This document shows positions 7,764 to 15,656 of a DNA stretch of 64,000 nt, in pieces; the stretch's first letter is position 1; every line of letters starts with the position of its first letter. Position numbers and translations under genes: made by a program. The notes under the pieces are model-generated. The model worked only from the letters and a program-made list of their open reading frames with translations, was not told the origin of the DNA and ran no database searches. Origin of the DNA: Pseudomonas viridiflava (lineage in GTDB: Bacteria; Pseudomonadota; Gammaproteobacteria; Pseudomonadales; Pseudomonadaceae); assembly GCF_900573885.1 (NCBI RefSeq), contig NZ_UPSE01000565.1, positions 186,001 to 250,000 of the forward strand, read 5' to 3'.

Positions 7764-8843
7764 TCAGGCCAGCACCGCGACAGATTTCACCTGCGCCCAC
7801 AGTGCCTGACCGATCTTCAATTCAAGCTGATCCCGGGAAAAACGCGTGATCCGCGCCAGCAGCGGCGTGCCGTGCATGTCCAGTTGCACCAGCACGTGGG
7901 CACTGTTTTGCGCCGCCACTTCAGCGACGACCGTCACCGGCAATACGTTGAGAATACTGCTGTGCAGCGGCTTTTCCAGGGCCAGGCTGACGTCGCGGGC
8001 CTGCACCTTGAAACGCATCTGCTTGCCCAGCGCCACCGGCGCGTGGGCTACCTGAACGCGCAGCGGGCCGTCGGCGAACCCCAGGCTCAGTAGCTGATAG
8101 TCGGCGTTGTAGTCGCACACCGTTGCCTGAAGCACCACGCCGGCGTCGTCGCCTTGGGCCATGGGCAAGTCGAGGCGCGCCAACAAGTCGCCGACCGGCC
8201 CGCTGGCCCGCGCGCGCCCTTCTTCCAGCAGCACCATATGGTCGGCCAGGCGCCCTACTTCATCCGGCGCATGGCTGACGTACAGCACGGGAATATCCAG
8301 CTCGTCATGCAGGCGCTCCAGGTACGGCAGAATTTCCTGTTTGCGTTTGTAATCCAGCGCCGCCAACGGCTCGTCCATTAACAGCAACTTAGGGCTGGTC
8401 AGCAACGCCCGGGCAATACCGACGCGCTGACGCTCGCCGCCGGAAAGATGCTCCGGCATGCGTTCCAGCAAATGTTCGATGCCCAATAGTTCGACCGCCT
8501 GAGCGAGCTTCACGCGTTGCGCGGCGGCGCCAATGCGCCTGAAACCAAAGGTCAGATTGGCCTGCACCGACAGGTGTGCAAACAGGCTGGCTTCCTGAAA
8601 CACATAACCCAACGCGCGCTGGTGCACCGGCAAGAAAAAACCCGTGGCGCTGTCCTGCCACAACTCGCCATTCACCCGCAGATAGCCCGTGCTGGCGCGT
8701 TCCAGCCCGGCCACACAACGCAGGCAGGTGGTTTTTCCCGAGCCGGAATCGCCGAACAAGGCGCTGACGCCGCGGCCTGGCAGTTGAAGGTCGACATCCA
8801 GACTGAACGCCGAATAATCCACCTTGAAACGCGCTTCGATCAT
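7764..8843 (-). CDS. modC: Molybdate ABC transporter ATP-binding protein
   Basis: 359 residues. The ATPase domain (1-230) has Walker A GDSGSGKTT, the Q-loop FQEASLF, signature LSGGERQRVGIARAL, Walker B LLLMDEPLAALD and the H-loop VSHAPDE. A C-terminal Mop/TOBE domain (about 290-355) binds oxyanion and is specific to ModC. It powers molybdate uptake for molybdenum-cofactor enzymes. The ATG overlaps the modB stop (ATGA), typical of coupled mod genes. Confidence 0.96.
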   Translation of the reverse strand: MIEARFKVDYSAFSLDVDLQLPGRGVSALFGDSGSGKTTCLRCVAGLERASTGYLRVNGELWQDSATGFFLPVHQRALGYVFQEASLFAHLSVQANLTFGFRRIGAAAQRVKLAQAVELLGIEHLLERMPEHLSGGERQRVGIARALLTSPKLLLMDEPLAALDYKRKQEILPYLERLHDELDIPVLYVSHAPDEVGRLADHMVLLEEGRARASGPVGDLLARLDLPMAQGDDAGVVLQATVCDYNADYQLLSLGFADGPLRVQVAHAPVALGKQMRFKVQARDVSLALEKPLHSSILNVLPVTVVAEVAAQNSAHVLVQLDMHGTPLLARITRFSRDQLELKIGQALWAQVKSVAVLA

Positions 8844-9517
8844 CGCACCACCGCCTTGCGGCCCTTGGCCTGCAACAGCAGCAGAATGGCGAACGAGAAC
8901 ACCAGCATGCCGCCCGCCAGCCAGTGGGCCTGGGCGTATTCCATGGCTTCGACGTGGTCGAAAATCTGCACCGACACCACCCGCGTTTTCTCCGGAATAT
9001 TGCCGCCAATCATCAGCACCACGCCGAATTCGCCAACCGTGTGGGCGAAGCCGAGAATCGTCGCCGTGACGAAGCCCGGCCGAGCCAGCGGCAGGGCCAC
9101 GCTGAAAAACGTATCGAGTGGGCTGGCGCGCAATGTGGCGGCCACTTCCAGCGGCCGATCACCGATGGCTTCAAAGGCAGTTTGAATGGGCTGCACCACA
9201 AACGGCATGGAGTAGAAAACCGACCCCACCACCAGTCCGGCAAAGGTGAACGGCAAAACGCCCAGACCGAGACCGTCGGTGATCTGGCCGATGAAGCCGT
9301 TCGGGCCGAGTGCGATCAACAGATAGAAACCGATTACCGTCGGCGGCAGCACCAGCGGCAACGCCACCACGGCAGCCACCGGGCCTTTGAATTTAGAGCG
9401 GGTTCGCGCCAGCCACCAGGCGATGGGCGTGCCGATAAGCAGCAGCAATACGGTGGTCACCGTCGCCAATTGCAGGGTCAGCCAGATGGCGGCGTAATCC
9501 GAGCCGGTCAGGGACAT
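8840..9517 (-). CDS. modB: Molybdate ABC transporter permease
   Basis: 225 residues with about five membrane helices. The EAA-like loop (EAIGDRPLEVAATLRASPLDTFFSVALPLARPG) is the contact for ModC. Length and motif match ModB. The gene sits 11 bases after modA and overlaps modC, so the three should be transcribed together from the modA side. Confidence 0.95.
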   Translation of the reverse strand: MSLTGSDYAAIWLTLQLATVTTVLLLLIGTPIAWWLARTRSKFKGPVAAVVALPLVLPPTVIGFYLLIALGPNGFIGQITDGLGLGVLPFTFAGLVVGSVFYSMPFVVQPIQTAFEAIGDRPLEVAATLRASPLDTFFSVALPLARPGFVTATILGFAHTVGEFGVVLMIGGNIPEKTRVVSVQIFDHVEAMEYAQAHWLAGGMLVFSFAILLLLQAKGRKAVVR

Positions 9518-9528
9518 TTCAGGAACGC

Positions 9529-10284
9529 TTACAACTGATAGCCATAGGACTTGATCACCGCTGCGGCCTTGTCACCGCGCAGGTAATCAACCAACGCGTT
9601 AGCCGCCGCGCTGTCTTTGCCTTTGCTCAGAATCACCGCGTCTTGCTTGATCGGCTCGTGCAGGCTGGCCGGTACTAACCAAGCGGAACCGCTGGTAAGC
9701 CGGCCGTCTTTGTAAACCTGCGACAGCGCGACGAAGCCCAGCTCGGCGTTGCCGGTGGAAACGAATTGCAGCGCCTGAGTAATGCTCTGCCCTTCCACGA
9801 GCTTGGGTTTCATTGCATCGGTGAGGCCCATTTTTTCCAGCACCTGGGTGGCGGCCAGTCCGTAAGGCGCGGTTTTCGGGTTGGCGATGGCCAAGTGCTT
9901 GAACGCGTTTTTCTTCAACACGTCACCCTTGTCATCGACAAAACCCTCCTTCGCCGACCACAACGCCAGCGAGCCAATCGCATAGGTAAAGCGCGAGCCA
10001 GGCACCGTTTCGCCCTCGCTTTCCAGTCTGGCCGGCGTTGCATCATCAGCCGCCAGAAACACCTGGAACGGCGCGCCATTTTTGATCTGGCTATAAAACT
10101 GGCCGGTGGCGCCGTAGGAAGCGATCAGTTTGTGCCCGGTGTCTTTCTCGAAATTAGCCGCCAGGGCTTGAATCGGTGCGGTGAAATTTGCCGCAACGGC
10201 TACTTGCACCTCATCGGCGAAAGCGTTGCCAAGGGCGAAGATGGCGGAAAGGGCGACAAGCAAGCGAGGCATCGAAGGGTGCAT
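9529..10284 (-). CDS. modA: Periplasmic molybdate-binding protein
   Basis: 251 residues. Signal peptide 1-23 (MPRLLVALSAIFALGNAFA followed by DEV). The mature protein opens VQVAVAANFTAPIQALAANFE and contains ASYGATGQFYSQIKNGAPFQVFLAADD, the molybdate-binding signature of the ModA family. AAGGAG lies 7 bases before the ATG. It is first in modABC, downstream of a ModE-like operator. Confidence 0.96.
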   Translation of the reverse strand: MHPSMPRLLVALSAIFALGNAFADEVQVAVAANFTAPIQALAANFEKDTGHKLIASYGATGQFYSQIKNGAPFQVFLAADDATPARLESEGETVPGSRFTYAIGSLALWSAKEGFVDDKGDVLKKNAFKHLAIANPKTAPYGLAATQVLEKMGLTDAMKPKLVEGQSITQALQFVSTGNAELGFVALSQVYKDGRLTSGSAWLVPASLHEPIKQDAVILSKGKDSAAANALVDYLRGDKAAAVIKSYGYQL

Positions 10285-10336
10285 AACAACTCCTTTGTAA
10301 TGGGCTTAGCAGCGGCGACAAAAATCGCCAAGGCAA

Positions 10337-10362
10337 GCGCTATGTTCAGAACTATATAGCGC
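10337..10362. promoter_or_regulatory. Candidate ModE operator
   Basis: GCGCTATGTTC (10337-10347) and CTATATAGCGC (10352-10362) form an imperfect inverted repeat close to the ModE box (TATAT...ATATA type half sites about 6 bases apart). It lies in the 220-base gap between modA and modE, 52 bases upstream of modA, where a repressor would shut modABC when molybdate is plentiful. Position and sequence are direct; ModE binding is inferred. Confidence 0.75.
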
Positions 10363-10504
10363 CAGACGGAATGGCGGATAGCGATCAAGTGAAAAACAAC
10401 TGGCGCATCCTGTAAATTCCTGACCGGCAAGTCAAGACAAGAATTTCTTCCGCCTGAAATCCCGGTGCTACCATCGCCGGCACCGCGCTTGAGCATGTGC
10501 CGCA

Positions 10505-11290
10505 ATGAAACTCGAAGGTCAATTCTGGATAACCCACAACGGTAACGACGTCGCAGGTGAGGCGCGCATCGCCCTGCTGCGGGCCATCGACGCCACGGGC
10601 TCGATCAGCCAGGCGGCCAAGGCCGTGGGCATCAGCTACAAGTTTGCCTGGGATTCAATTGACGCCATGAACGGCGCGTCCGGCAATCCGCTGGTGGCCC
10701 GCAGCGCCGGTGGCAAGGGCGGCGGCGGCACGCAGTTGACCGAGGCCGGGCACGCCTTGATCGCCAGTTACCAGCGTTACCAGCACGAGCACCAGGCCTT
10801 CTTGCAACGCCTGGGCGACGATGCCGGCGTGTCGAGCCTGCTGGAATTCATGGAGCGCCTGCGCATGAAAACCAGCGCGCGCAACCAACTGTTCGGCACC
10901 GTGGCCGCCGTTCATAACGGCGAGGTCAACGACCTGATCGAGTTTCAGCTCAACACCGGCGAGCGCCTTACCGCCTCGATCACCCACGACAGCACCACGC
11001 GCCTGGCATTGCAGCCGGGCGTGGCGCTGTATGCGCTGATCAAAGCCTCGTGGGTGCAGCTGTTGGCCGCCGCCACCGATGTTGCGCGGCCCGGCGACAA
11101 CCTGCTGCATGGCGAAATCCGCGAGGTTATTCGCGGCTCAACGGAAACCGAGGTGTCGCTCACCCTGGCCGGTGGCGCCACGCTGGTGGCGGTAATGAGC
11201 AATGCCCAGGCGGACACGTTGCAGGTGGCGGTCGATCAACCCATCGCGGCCTTGATAGAGGCCGCGCACATGATTCTCGGCCGCCTCTGA
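10505..11290 (+). CDS. modE: Molybdate-responsive transcriptional regulator
   Basis: 261 residues, the standard full-length form. A winged helix-turn-helix (about 15-110: LLRAIDATGSISQAAKAVGISYKFAWDSIDAMN) precedes two tandem Mop domains (about 125-190 and 195-260: SARNQLFGTVAAVHNGEVNDLIEF, then NLLHGEIREVIRGSTETEVSLTLAGG) that bind molybdate at a dimer interface. It is divergent from modABC across the candidate operator, so it probably represses that operon. It ends 7 bases from the converging crotonase gene. Confidence 0.94.
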   Translation: MKLEGQFWITHNGNDVAGEARIALLRAIDATGSISQAAKAVGISYKFAWDSIDAMNGASGNPLVARSAGGKGGGGTQLTEAGHALIASYQRYQHEHQAFLQRLGDDAGVSSLLEFMERLRMKTSARNQLFGTVAAVHNGEVNDLIEFQLNTGERLTASITHDSTTRLALQPGVALYALIKASWVQLLAAATDVARPGDNLLHGEIREVIRGSTETEVSLTLAGGATLVAVMSNAQADTLQVAVDQPIAALIEAAHMILGRL

Positions 11291-11297
11291 GCCAGCG

Positions 11298-12173
11298 TTA
11301 TTTCCACCACGGATAAAAAGACGGCATGGCGTTGGCCGACTGTTCGCTGTAGTCCGCCGGACGCTTTTCGAGAAACGCCTGCACGCCCTCTTTGCCGCCG
11401 CCGACGCTGGTGTAGAACATCCCCAATGAATCGACCTTGTGCGCCTCCAGCGGATGAGACTGCGCGGCGTTGCGGTACATCATTTGCCGCGTCAGGGCGA
11501 TTGCCACGGGGTTGTGCTGGGTAATGCGCCGGGCAATTTTGTACGCCTCTTCCAGCAATTGATCGGCCGGCACCACGGCTTTTACAAAGCGCCCCTGCAA
11601 GGCTTCTTCCGGCTTGAGAATGTCGCCGCTGTACACCCACTCCAGCGCCTGGGAAATGCCGACGATGCGCGGCAAAAACCAGCTCGAACACGCCTCCGGC
11701 ACGATGCCGATCTTGTTGAACACAAACCCAATGCGGGCATGTTCGCTGGCCAGACGAATGTCCATGGCGCAGGTCATGCTGGCGCCAATGCCCACCGCCG
11801 CACCGTTGATGGCGGCGATCACCGGCTTCTTACACTCATAAATGGCCAGGGTCACGCGCCCACCGGTATCACGTACGCCGTCGCGAATGGCCGGGTCGTC
11901 CAGGCGGTTTTGCATGTCTTCCAGGGTCGGCTGCTGGCTTTCGTCCAGGCCGAATACGTTACCGCCGACCGACAAATCCATACCGGCGCAAAACGCACGG
12001 CCGGCCCCGGTCACCACAATGGCGCGTACCGCTTCATCATCACTGGCGCGGTTAAACGCATGGATCAGCTCGTGGGCCATTTCCACCGTGAACGCATTCA
12101 ACTGCTCGGGTCGATTGAGGGTCAGGGTCAGAATGTGTTCATTCACCTGGTAACTGAGGGTGTTGTAGGACAT
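11298..12173 (-). CDS. Enoyl-CoA hydratase/isomerase (crotonase) family protein
   Basis: 291 residues. Crotonase oxyanion-hole motifs AFCAGMDLSVGG and AAINGAAVGIGASMTCAMDIRLAS are intact. The pocket glutamate regions FVFNKIGIVPEACSSWFLPRIVG and EEALQGRFVKAVVPADQLLEEA are also present. It could hydrate enoyl-CoA or isomerise a related CoA thioester; the exact substrate is not evident. It appears to be monocistronic, with AGGAG about 6 bases before the ATG. Confidence 0.9.
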   Translation of the reverse strand: MSYNTLSYQVNEHILTLTLNRPEQLNAFTVEMAHELIHAFNRASDDEAVRAIVVTGAGRAFCAGMDLSVGGNVFGLDESQQPTLEDMQNRLDDPAIRDGVRDTGGRVTLAIYECKKPVIAAINGAAVGIGASMTCAMDIRLASEHARIGFVFNKIGIVPEACSSWFLPRIVGISQALEWVYSGDILKPEEALQGRFVKAVVPADQLLEEAYKIARRITQHNPVAIALTRQMMYRNAAQSHPLEAHKVDSLGMFYTSVGGGKEGVQAFLEKRPADYSEQSANAMPSFYPWWK

Positions 12174-12313
12174 GCGCCGCTCCTGGCAAAACCATTGGGG
12201 TTCCTATCATGCCTAGCGAGGCTGCGTGCGCCCCGGCGATTCGTAGGGCATTTGTGCCAAGGCGAACGCGGTAAATGATTTAATGCCGGCGTTTTTTCCA
12301 ACGACAAACCGCC

Positions 12314-12739
12314 ATGTCCGACCTTTACTACGGCCCTCTCGCCGCCGAATTGCGCCCGCTGCTGAACAAGTTCTACCGTGCGCACCGCTCGCCCATGCGC
12401 GCGGGCGCCGAAGAACACCTGTGGGTAGCGAAAGAAACAGAGATTGTCGCGGCGCTGAGCGTGCGCAGCGTTGGCCATGGCGGTGACGACAGTCTCTGGC
12501 TGACCGGCCTGTTCGTCGCTCCGGCACTGCGCGGCCAAGGCATTGCCAGCCGGCTTGTGAATGCTGCATGCACTGAAGCGACCGGCGCGGTGTGGTTGTT
12601 TTGCCATCCGGCGCTGGGCGAGTTTTACGCTCGTCTAGGCTTTAGCCCTTGTGAACCGTTGCCGGCTCCTCTGGCTGAACGTTTCGCTCGTTACCAGCGG
12701 ACAAAAACGCTCATCGCCCTGCGCCGCGAAAGCCGGTGA
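12314..12739 (+). CDS. GNAT family N-acetyltransferase
   Basis: 141 residues. The acetyl-CoA pyrophosphate-binding motif appears as LTGLFVAPALRGQGIASRLV (Q/RxxGxG/A type), followed by a strand and the C-terminal FYARLGFSPCEPLPAPL, typical of GNAT enzymes. The acceptor substrate is unknown. It is a stand-alone gene followed 85 bases later by a hypothetical protein gene in the same direction. Confidence 0.85.
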   Translation: MSDLYYGPLAAELRPLLNKFYRAHRSPMRAGAEEHLWVAKETEIVAALSVRSVGHGGDDSLWLTGLFVAPALRGQGIASRLVNAACTEATGAVWLFCHPALGEFYARLGFSPCEPLPAPLAERFARYQRTKTLIALRRESR

Positions 12740-12824
12740 TTGGCAAGCGGTTGTCGGCTGTTACACTACGCGCCGCGCGGCCCCGGCTGCCTTCGCCCCA
12801 CATCGCTTGCGTGTCAGGAACAGC

Positions 12825-13205
12825 ATGAAAATCGACAAAAAAACCGCCATTGCCCGCCGTAACGGCCAACTCGGCAGCGCAGTGCTCGGCGTCAACAACA
12901 CGCACTTTGCGACCATCAACCTGAACAAAAACATCTGGTGGTTCGACATTCCCGTCGGCCGTCTGAAAATCGGCCAGTACGAGTGGGTGCACCTGCTGAT
13001 GCACAACCACGTGACCGATGAACTGCACCACCTGCGCGTACCGACCTTGTACTTGCGCACCCATGAAGAGGGTCTGGTGACTCGCAACAAAGGCAGCCGC
13101 AACGCCACCGTCAGCCTGGAGCTTTCGGCGGATCGGGATTCGCTGTTTCAGGATGTACGGCCGACGGGTACGGGCGTTAAGTTTGTGGAGTTTGTGCAAG
13201 CCTGA
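12825..13205 (+). CDS. Conserved hypothetical protein, 126 aa
   Basis: No family recognised. It is soluble, beta-rich and rich in Asn/His (MHNHVTDELHHLRVPT), without signal peptide. The start at 12825 follows AGGA with 5-base spacing; an in-frame upstream extension to 12651 overlaps the acetyltransferase gene and has no support. A REP pair follows the stop. Confidence 0.6.
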   Translation: MKIDKKTAIARRNGQLGSAVLGVNNTHFATINLNKNIWWFDIPVGRLKIGQYEWVHLLMHNHVTDELHHLRVPTLYLRTHEEGLVTRNKGSRNATVSLELSADRDSLFQDVRPTGTGVKFVEFVQA

Positions 13206-13225
13206 GGGGCGACTTGAAATCTTCG

Positions 13226-13318
13226 GTTGCAGGGATCGCGGCTAAAGCCGCTCCTACAGACTGCGTCTGACCTGTGGTCGCGGTTGGCCCGGCGCTCCGC
13301 TTAGCCGCGATCCCTTAC
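13226..13318. repeat. Inverted pair of REP elements (REPIN)
   Basis: GGGATCGCGGCTAA (13232-13245) followed by AGCCGCTCCTACAG faces TTAGCCGCGATCCC (13301-13314) on the other side of about 55 bases. The halves could fold into one long hairpin. It fills the gap between the hypothetical gene and the PXPV gene. Confidence 0.8.
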
Positions 13319-13411
13319 AAAACCTTTACACCCCGCCCTGGCACTTCCCCTGCGACGAAACGTCTTACAGATACACCGGAATAACCTAACCCCGGGTATC
13401 AGGAGACAACC

Positions 13412-13786
13412 ATGTTCAGTCTGCCCAAAGTTGCCCTGCTGTTAGGCAGCCTTGCCCTCGCCGGGCAAGCGTCCGCCCACGGTGGAGACGGTGGACCTTT
13501 CGTATTGGGTGCCGTGGTCGGGGCTGTGGTGGGCGGCGCTGTGGTCGCCTCGCAGCGCGCGCCGGTGTACGTCGAAGCCCCGCCACCTCCGCCAGTGGCC
13601 TACTATCCGCCGCCACAACCGGTATATGCACAACCCGTGTACGCCCAGCCCGTATACGCCCAACCGGTTTACTACCAGCCGGTGGTCGTCCAGGCGCCCC
13701 GCTATTACGGCCCGCGCTATTACGCACCGCCACCCCGAGCGGTGTATTACGAGCCGCACGGTTATGGACATCGCGGTCGCTGGTAA
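13412..13786 (+). CDS. PXPV-repeat small exported protein
   Basis: 124 residues. Residues 1-22 form a signal peptide (MFSLPKVALLLGSLALAGQASA), followed by a Gly/Val/Ala hydrophobic stretch (VLGAVVGAVVGGAVVAS, possible glycine-zipper membrane segment). Then comes Pro/Tyr-rich sequence with repeated YAQPV units (about 70-90), matching the PXPV repeat family. Such proteins are envelope-associated and of unknown role. AGGAG lies 7 bases before the ATG, and a terminator follows. Confidence 0.8.
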   Translation: MFSLPKVALLLGSLALAGQASAHGGDGGPFVLGAVVGAVVGGAVVASQRAPVYVEAPPPPPVAYYPPPQPVYAQPVYAQPVYAQPVYYQPVVVQAPRYYGPRYYAPPPRAVYYEPHGYGHRGRW

Positions 13787-13800
13787 GCGCCACAGCTAAG

Positions 13801-13828
13801 AAGCCCATCATTCAGGTGGGCTTTTTTG
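13801..13828 (+). terminator. Rho-independent terminator after the PXPV gene
   Basis: AAGCCCA (13801-13807) pairs with TGGGCTT (13817-13823), followed by TTTTTT. It sits 15 bases after the stop and just before the converging DUF2188 gene. Confidence 0.85.
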
Positions 13829-13830
13829 CG

Positions 13831-14100
13831 TCATCCCGATGAGGCGTCGTCCTTGATCCGCTCGTTTTCTTCCTGCCACTTCGCCCAGCGCGCGGGCATT
13901 ACCCGGCCAGCCAGATAGGACTTTTCCTCGGTCGTGCCGTCTTCGTTATGAATGATCAACGTTGCGTCTTTACCGCGCAGGAACCGCTCGGTTTCCTGCA
14001 GGAGGCGCGCTTTGGTCACCGCGCGCTTGGAGGGGCGGGTTGCGCCTTTCTTGATCAGTTGCCAGCCCTCTGGCACACGGTTGATGTGGTAGTCGCCCAT
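13831..14100 (-). CDS. DUF2188 domain protein
   Basis: 89 residues. The opening YHINRVPEGWQLIKKGATRPSK and LIIHNEDGTTEEKSY match the DUF2188 fold (a YHVVP-x-G-W start and VIH-x-DG end) that is common in small stress-associated bacterial proteins. It is soluble and its function is unknown. Confidence 0.75.
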   Translation of the reverse strand: MGDYHINRVPEGWQLIKKGATRPSKRAVTKARLLQETERFLRGKDATLIIHNEDGTTEEKSYLAGRVMPARWAKWQEENERIKDDASSG

Positions 14101-14473
14101 GCCGTCTTTATCCCTGGATCACTTTCCCATCAGTCCCCGGCCGCTACGCCTAGTGCTTGAAGGGTTTTATCGGTGTGTGAAACATCCGAGCAAACTGCCA
14201 TTGCGGCAGTTCCGTGTAAGGGATAGGCGGTCATTTCCGCCCTTTTAATTGGCTGGAAATAGTGGAAAAACGGCCGGACATAGTTGGTAAATGCCATTTA
14301 CGCAAGTTGACCGACACATAAATAAGCAAAAGCGAAGTTGCACTTTAATATCAAAAAACCGTTTGTCGCCAATGACTTAAATTGAGCCGAACGAATGTCC
14401 GGCCTTCCCCTTCAGAGTTTCTGTAAGGCCCAGGCGGGTTTTGCGACTACTTGATAGAAGAGGAGAAACCAAC
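14101..14473. other. 373-bp gene-free region, AT-richer than its surroundings, with a 10-bp inverted repeat
   Basis: No gene is seen. GGCCGGACAT (14272-14281) and ATGTCCGGCC (14394-14403) are perfect inverted copies about 112 bases apart and bracket the most AT-rich part (14290-14395). A short hairpin with a T-rich tail (GGCGG 14226-14230, CCGCC 14237-14241, CTTTT) lies before it. The KGG gene's promoter must lie here but I could not place it. Confidence 0.6.
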
Positions 14474-14641
14474 ATGCCTACCAACAAAAACCCCGGTAAC
14501 TTCGCTAATGATCGGGCGCGGGCTTCGGAAGCAGGACGCAAAGGTGGTCACAACAGTGGCGGCAACTTTGCCAACGACCCGCAAAAAGCGTCCGAAGCAG
14601 GACGCAAAGGCGGTCAAGCCAGCCATGGCAATAAAAGCTGA
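14474..14641 (+). CDS. KGG-repeat stress-induced protein
   Basis: 55 residues consisting of two copies of GNFANDxxxASEAGRKGG. This KGG motif is shared with GsiB and other general-stress hydrophilins. It is highly hydrophilic with no fold expected. The ATG at 14474 follows AGAGGAG; an upstream in-frame start would add a 11-residue leader without support. Members are usually controlled by the general stress response, which is inference here. Confidence 0.85.
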   Translation: MPTNKNPGNFANDRARASEAGRKGGHNSGGNFANDPQKASEAGRKGGQASHGNKS

Positions 14642-14700
14642 CTGACCGCTAGACCACGCAGTACCTACATTCACCAGCGAGCTGTTGGTTGAATGCGCAG

Positions 14701-14727
14701 AGGCCCGCGACAGCGGGCTTTTGTTTG
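14701..14727 (+). terminator. Rho-independent terminator after the KGG gene
   Basis: GCCCGC (14703-14708), loop GACA, GCGGGC (14713-14718), then TTTTGTTT. It is placed between the KGG gene and the converging lipoprotein gene. Confidence 0.8.
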
Positions 14728-14745
14728 CGCGCAGAAAGGTGGCGG

Positions 14746-15177
14746 TTAGCGATTGCGCTGACGCCAGTCGCCGCCGTTACGGTTGTCGCTGCGATAGTCG
14801 CCGCGGCGATCATTGCCACGGTGGCCATCACCGCGACGGCCATCGCGGTCGCGCGCGTGGTGGCGGTCGCGGTCGCCGTTATAGCGATGCGGCGCCGGGT
14901 AGTACCCGCGCGGCGGTTGATTCCAGCCGTTGTAAACCGGGCCACGGCGTGGCGAGCTGTAGTAACGCGGCGCAGGCGCCGGCACGTAGTAGCGCGGAGC
15001 CGGTGCATGGTAATAGCGCGGCGCCGAATACACCTCGTAGCGCTGCACATACGGCGCGCCGTACACGGTGCCGTAACCGCTGCGGCCGTAGCTGCGGTTG
15101 TCGTCGTAGTCATAACCCGCACAACCCACTAAAGACAGGCCTAACACACAGAGCAGCAGGGCTCGATAACGCATCAT
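14746..15177 (-). CDS. Tyr/Arg/Pro-rich lipoprotein
   Basis: About 143 residues. The N-terminus MMRYRALLLCVLGLSLVGC ends in a lipobox (LVGC followed by A), so the mature protein should be lipidated at Cys19. The body is low-complexity with APRYYxAPAPRYY repeats, and the tail is extremely basic (RDRHHARDRDGRRGDGHRG). AGGAGG lies 5 bases before the first ATG and 8 before the second, so either start (15177 or 15174) is possible. A frame open to 15285 lacks a signal sequence at its start. Function unknown. Confidence 0.75.
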   Translation of the reverse strand: MMRYRALLLCVLGLSLVGCAGYDYDDNRSYGRSGYGTVYGAPYVQRYEVYSAPRYYHAPAPRYYVPAPAPRYYSSPRRGPVYNGWNQPPRGYYPAPHRYNGDRDRHHARDRDGRRGDGHRGNDRRGDYRSDNRNGGDWRQRNR

Positions 15178-15423
15178 GGCAGCCTCCTGAGACCGCATGG
15201 GAACCGAGCGGCGAATGCCGTTCAGCAGTGTTCCCACGGTGTTGGACAGCACGAATTCAGCCCGGCTTGCTGTAGGCGTATTCATATTCCATTGCCAGTT
15301 ATTTCATGAGCGCACCAAAGCGCAGCATGCCCTCGGCCCGCGCCTCGTTTTTGCGCACGCCTTCCCTACTTCCAACCCTGCAGAACCGGCTCACGCCTTG
15401 CCAGCGCTGACGCGCCTCAACTT

Positions 15424-15440
15424 GGCACGCCTCTCGCTTT
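15424..15440 (+). promoter_or_regulatory. Candidate sigma-54 promoter of the guanidine operon
   Basis: TTGGCACG (15422-15429), four bases, then TCGCT (15434-15438) puts GG (15424-15425) and GC (15436-15437) exactly 10 bases apart, as RpoN promoters need. The -24 box is perfect, and the -12 box has one mismatch from TTGC. It lies about 70 bases upstream of the riboswitch. Nitrogen control through NtrC would fit a nitrogen-scavenging operon. I found no convincing NtrC site. Confidence 0.6.
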
Positions 15441-15504
15441 AGTTCAGGCGTGCAGGATTAACCGGGCAGTTGCCTGGGTACGCGGCACCACAATTCGCAA
15501 TGGA

Positions 15505-15606
15505 TGACTAGGGTTCCGGCTAGCGCTTAAAACGCTCAGTGACTGGTCCGAGAGTTATCGACCTCCAGTGAGGTTACACGGCGGGACAAAAGCCCGGGAG
15601 ACGAAC
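15505..15606 (+). promoter_or_regulatory. Guanidine-I (ykkC) riboswitch
   Basis: The conserved ykkC blocks appear in the proper order: CTAGGGTTCCG at 15508, GACTGGTCCGAGAG at 15541, ACACGG at about 15576, then GGGACAAAAGCCCGGGAGA at 15583-15601. This aptamer class binds guanidinium and turns on downstream genes. It ends about 50 bases before the binding-protein ATG. The 479-base region 15178-15656 otherwise contains the candidate sigma-54 promoter and no gene. Confidence 0.93.
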
Positions 15607-15656
15607 GCCACGCCGCGTTGCGCCTGCCCGCTTTTATCTCGAACTGGAGGTTTTAC

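Noticed and set aside
14436..14460. RpoS-like -10 element (CTACTT) before the KGG gene
   Set aside because: It overlaps the ribosome-binding site, leaving no room for a leader, and deviates from the consensus.
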